Shown here: piece by piece, positions 60,863-64,000 of the stretch
Position numbering within the stretch: the stretch's first letter is position 1
Layout of the letters: each line of letters starts with the position of its first letter
Assembly: GCA_963844115.1 (NCBI GenBank)
Contig: CAWJNN010000013.1
Span: 1-64,000 of the forward strand
Reading direction: 5' to 3'
DNA length: 64,000 nt
Origin: CS4-C045 sp963844115
GTDB taxonomy: Bacteria; Planctomycetota; Planctomycetia; Pirellulales; UBA7805
Position numbers and translations under genes: made by a program
The notes under the pieces: generated by a model
What the model was told of the DNA's origin: nothing
Databases searched by the model: none
The model's input: the letters and a program-made list of their open reading frames with translations, nothing else

Positions 60863-61186
60863 CCGTGGGCTAAGTGGTGTCGTCGGTCTGGAACGGACGA
60901 AATGCTACGATGGGCAGCGTCGCTCGACAACGGGCCCGCGCCCTTCTTCGCAAAGTTCGTCCATCGGCGCATGGCGATTGTTCAGCGCTTTTCGCTTGCT
61001 GATGCAGCATCTGCGAACAATTCACCTGACAATTCAGGAAAGAGAAATTAGCACCGCCACGGAGTGGGACGCCGGAGATTGTGGCGTGGTCGTTGCCGGC
61101 GAAGAAGTCGCTGATAGGCCTCTGGAAGAGGCCCCCTTTCCGTAACTTGACGCGCTGAAGTGAGTGTGAGCTGAATGTCGGAAGCC
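60863..61186. other. Intergenic, nothing recognised
   Basis: A 324-base gap upstream of the transporter. No gene, hairpin or repeat could be supported. Confidence 0.4.
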
Positions 61187-61885
61187 TCAATACCCACCAG
61201 TTCGTTTACCCACATTCCGTCGAAGGATCGCCGAATCGTATTGATTGTACGACAGGAACAATGCATCCTCGGCCGCGTATTTCTCGAACAGGCTCGCAAT
61301 CAGGCATTCCTCACTTGGCCAGGGATAGGCGAACACGACGTCAAAATCATCGGGGTCAAGTCCCAATTCGTCGTACGCATCGTCCGCATCAGTTACGAGC
61401 CAAAAAGTCTCGGCGTCGCTGTCGGCATAAGCTTCCTCGGCGTAGGCTTCGGCGCCCGGGGGAACGAAGCTGCCGTGAACGAACTCCACGGGCAGGCCAA
61501 AGTCAGCTGCAAGCCGTCGGGACTCATCGACGAGACTTTTCTCGATCTCAATGCCACAAGCGTTAAATCCAAGCATCGCCGCTAACGACGCCACCACGCC
61601 AAAACCACTTCCCCATTCGCATAACGAATTTCCGGGCGCGAGGTCCGCCTCGGTGATGGCTCGTAGTGCGTGGTAGACCATTACGAAGTCGCTCGGGACG
61701 AAGCCAGCGCCGCGGACCGGAAAATCCCTGGCAAACTCGCTGACTCTCAAATCAGCTTCGCGAAGAAAAGCAACAACGTCGTCGGGCAAGACGGAAGCGC
61801 TGACCTTGATTTCAATATCCACCAGAGGCACATCAAGACTTCCTACGAACATTTCAGTTGACGATGACGAGCGACCCGTCATCAT
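61187..61885 (-). CDS. Class I SAM-dependent methyltransferase-like protein
   Basis: A 232-residue protein. NSLCEWGSGFGVVASLAAMLGF near residue 88 is a good SAM-binding motif I and CGIEIEKSLVDESRRLA gives the acidic end of strand 2. FDVVFAYPWPSEE near residue 190 corresponds to motif IV. An acidic insert (EAYAEEAYADSDAET) precedes it. The start may lie at the second Met group (MFVGSLDVPL, 61852). Substrate unknown; it stands alone. Confidence 0.75.
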   Translation of the reverse strand: MMTGRSSSSTEMFVGSLDVPLVDIEIKVSASVLPDDVVAFLREADLRVSEFARDFPVRGAGFVPSDFVMVYHALRAITEADLAPGNSLCEWGSGFGVVASLAAMLGFNACGIEIEKSLVDESRRLAADFGLPVEFVHGSFVPPGAEAYAEEAYADSDAETFWLVTDADDAYDELGLDPDDFDVVFAYPWPSEECLIASLFEKYAAEDALFLSYNQYDSAILRRNVGKRTGGY

Positions 61886-62142
61886 CCGCCATTAGATCGA
61901 TAGTCTTGCGGCCGAGCAATCGCAAAGTCGGTTGATCCAGTCCGGAGCGATGTCTCCATTGTGATCGAATGTCTCGTCGCCTGGAAAACGCATACCCGAT
62001 TCCATCTGAACAAACGTTCGGTTCCTTGAGCCGTTCAGACACCGCTGCTCTGTTGAGTTGTTAAGACAGCCCTCGCCCCCCAGCGAGCGTATCACCGAGC
62101 CTGGCGATCCTGTTTTTGCCGGTCACGTAATTCCCATGCGCC

Positions 62143-63599
62143 CTACGCAAGAATTTCCTTGGTCACCCGCGCCTGCTCCACCCCAGTCAACTTCTGTTCT
62201 AGCCCCTGGTATTTGAACGATAACCGATCGTGGTCGATGCCAAGCGAATGGAGGATGGTCGCGTTCAGATCGCGAATGTGTACGCCGTTGGCGGCGATGT
62301 TGTAGCAAAAGTCGTCCGTTTCGCCGTACTCGACGCCAGCCTTCACCCCGCCACCGGCTAGCCACATCGAGAAGCATCGGCCGTGGTGATCGCGGCCGTT
62401 GTTCAGCACGCCCTGGCTGTAGGCGGTGCGGCCGAACTCGCCGCCCCAAACGATCAGCGTTTCATCCAGCAGGCCACGTTGTTTCAGGTCAGTTACCAGC
62501 GCCGCGCTAGCCTGATCGGTGTCGCGACATTGGTTGCCCAAATCCTTAACAAGTGATTCGTGCTGGTCCCACCCGCGATGAAAGAGCTGCATGAAGCGGA
62601 CGCCGCGCTCGATCATGCGGCGAGCCAACAGGCAATTGGCCGCGTAGGTGCCCGGTTTGCGCGAGTCCGGGCCGTACATGTCAAACACTCGCTGCGGCTC
62701 ATCTGACATGTCGGTCAAGTCCGGCACCGAGGTTTGCATGCGGTAAGCCATCTCGTATTGAGCGATTCGCGCCTCGATTTCCGGATCGCCCGTGGCCCGT
62801 GCGTGCTTCCCATTCAGTGCCGCCAGATCATCGAGCTGCCCGCGCCGCATCACCCGATCGATCCCCTCGGGATTGGAAAGGTACAACACGGGATTGGCGC
62901 CGGGCCGCAAGCGCACACCTTGGTGCATGCTCGGCAGGTATCCGCTACCCCAGAGTCGCGAGAAGATTGGCTGACCAGGATTCTTGCCGGTGCCCTGGCT
63001 AATCAACACCATGTACGCCGGCAATTCGTCGGTCGCCGATCCAAGCCCGTAACTGAGCCACGCGCCCAGCGACGGGTGGCCGATCTGCTGGCTACCGGTA
63101 TTGATGTAGGTGATGCCAGGATCGTGGTTGATCGCCTCGGTGTTCACGGCCTTGAGTACCGCGATGTCATCGACGATACCCGCGGTGTGGGGCAGCAAAT
63201 CGCTGATCCAGCGACCGCACTCACCATGCTGGCGGAACGGTTCGATCGGCGCGTTGATTAGAAACTGCTTCTGGCCGGAGGTCATGCCGGTGACGCGCTG
63301 CGTGCCCTTGACCGAAGGCGGCAGCGGCTTGCCGTGCATCTTCACCAGATTCGGCTTGTAATCGAACAGATCGATGTGGCTGGGCCCGCCGGACTGGAAA
63401 AGGTAAACCACTTGCTTGCGCGCGGGGCAAAGTGGGGCACATCGGGCAAGCCGCCGCCGTTGGTGCTCGGTCGTCCGGGCGCTGCCAGCACGGCCGAAGG
63501 CAACAACGATGCCAGCGCGGCCGCTCCGACTCCGTTCCGTGCCCTGTCAAAAAGCTGCCGACGTGTGATCGCTCGTTGCCACTCGGTGATCGGATCCAT
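62143..63599 (-). CDS. DUF1501 protein (sulfatase-like fold, Tat-secreted), one frame break
   Basis: Reconstructed at 485 residues, the family norm. TRRQLFDRA with a following hydrophobic segment is a twin-arginine export signal. YLFQSGGPSHIDLFDYKPNL, HGECGRWISDLLPHTAGIVDDIAVL, IVWGGEFGRTAYSQG and HHGRCFSMWLAGGGVKAG are the DUF1501 blocks. The frame shifts at about 63418, again beside the octamer GCGCAAGC, one base missing. It follows the DUF1553 gene with six bases between, the usual planctomycete pair; both are exported and thought to act on sulphated or other polysaccharides, but activity is unproven. Confidence 0.88.
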
Positions 63600-63605
63600 A
63601 AGTCG

Positions 63606-64000
63606 CTACTCCCGTGTGATGACCTCATCGAGATTGAGCACGATCGATGCGACCACCGTCCAGGCGGCATGCTCAGGCGTGTTGTCGCTGGCCAGCGCTG
63701 TGGCTGCGTCCGTGTCTTGGCGATATTTTTGCAGTGCACCGTCCAGACGACTACGGAGAATCTTGCGCTCGGTCGCGTCCGGCTCGCGCGTCGTGGCGCG
63801 GCGGAACATAAAGCGGATTCGATCACCGTCCGTCGCGCCGCCGTCATGCATCGAGAGTGCCGCCAACGCGCGGGCAGCGCCCACGTACTCTGGATCGTTC
63901 AAGAGCACCAGCGCTTGCAGCGGCGTGTTCGTGCGCGAACGCTCGACCGCACAAACCTCGCGAGTCGGCGCGTCGAACGCGATCATCGACGGCGGCGGAC
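63606..64000 (-). CDS. DUF1553 (PSD1-type) protein, C-terminal part at window edge
   Basis: The gene enters at the right edge and the visible 130 codons are its C-terminal end. PSMIAFDAPTREVC, VERSRTNTPLQALVLLNDPEYV and FMFRRATTREPDATE are the terminal DUF1553 motifs; NLDEVITRE closes the protein. Full-length members also carry cytochrome-like PSCyt1 and DUF1549 domains, here out of sight. It is translationally close to the DUF1501 gene downstream. Confidence 0.88.
   Translation of the reverse strand, partial: PPPSMIAFDAPTREVCAVERSRTNTPLQALVLLNDPEYVGAARALAALSMHDGGATDGDRIRFMFRRATTREPDATERKILRSRLDGALQKYRQDTDAATALASDNTPEHAAWTVVASIVLNLDEVITRE

Noticed and set aside
2608..63599. Programmed ribosomal frameshifting as explanation of the breaks
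   Set aside because: Breaks are in many unrelated families, in both directions, without slippery heptamers or upstream stimulators, and most families are not known to frameshift.
1..64000. CRISPR array, tRNA, rRNA, integrase or phage genes
   Set aside because: No regular spacer-repeat array, cloverleaf-like sequence or integrase/capsid motif was found by eye; tandem repeats present are coding or minisatellite.

Overview
The window looks like a chromosomal segment of a planctomycete, most likely of the Pirellulales. The basis is family content: a DUF1501 / DUF1553 (PSD1-type) pair, a DUF1080 secreted protein, a BBP7-type outer-membrane barrel, a giant surface protein whose N-terminus carries a basic stretch followed by LEDRQLL, an FDPYxxWLGI-type planctomycete domain, GEVED and SdrD-B (CnaB-like) modules, and a RAYT-type transposase remnant near palindromic repeats. 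No rRNA, tRNA or CRISPR array was recognised.

Layout. (1) 1-17.5 kb is a surface-polysaccharide locus. Ten tightly packed minus-strand genes run from 13029 down to 213: an NAD-sugar epimerase, an AsnB-type amidotransferase, Wzm and Wzt ABC-2 export proteins, a membrane-inserted glycosyltransferase, a methyltransferase, a second epimerase and three related glycosyltransferases. A second AsnB-type gene, a family-2 glycosyltransferase and a WbpB/WlbA-like UDP-sugar-uronate 3-dehydrogenase lie beside it. Together they suggest an exported polysaccharide with modified, perhaps amidated, uronic acids. (2) 17.6-28.2 kb holds secreted and membrane proteins (a hypothetical secreted protein, a TMTC-like TPR membrane protein, a helical-repeat protein, a DUF6580 + DUF4430 pair), an ECF sigma factor with a clear terminator, and a J-like-domain membrane protein. 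(3) 28.4-41.2 kb is a mosaic of housekeeping-type genes (SDR, DUF1080, phosphoglycerate dehydrogenase, SlyX, fatty-acid desaturase, RhlE-like helicase, RRM protein), small zinc-ribbon proteins, palindromic repeats and a dead RAYT. (4) 41.2-53.9 kb is one giant gene, about 4,229 residues when reconstructed. (5) 53.9-64 kb has a REPIN-like repeat, a BBP7 barrel, a cold-shock protein, gamma-glutamyltransferase, a damaged MFS transporter, a methyltransferase and the DUF1501/DUF1553 pair, which runs off the right edge.

The most striking property is quality related. More than twenty single-base frame breaks interrupt otherwise well-conserved genes, often in short G/C runs and three times at the same octamer GCGCAAGC. 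Restoring one base each time gives normal-length proteins, so I treat most as consensus errors and annotate the full genes, noting the break points. True gene decay cannot be excluded from the sequence alone. The MFS gene additionally seems to lack an internal stretch of about 50 residues.
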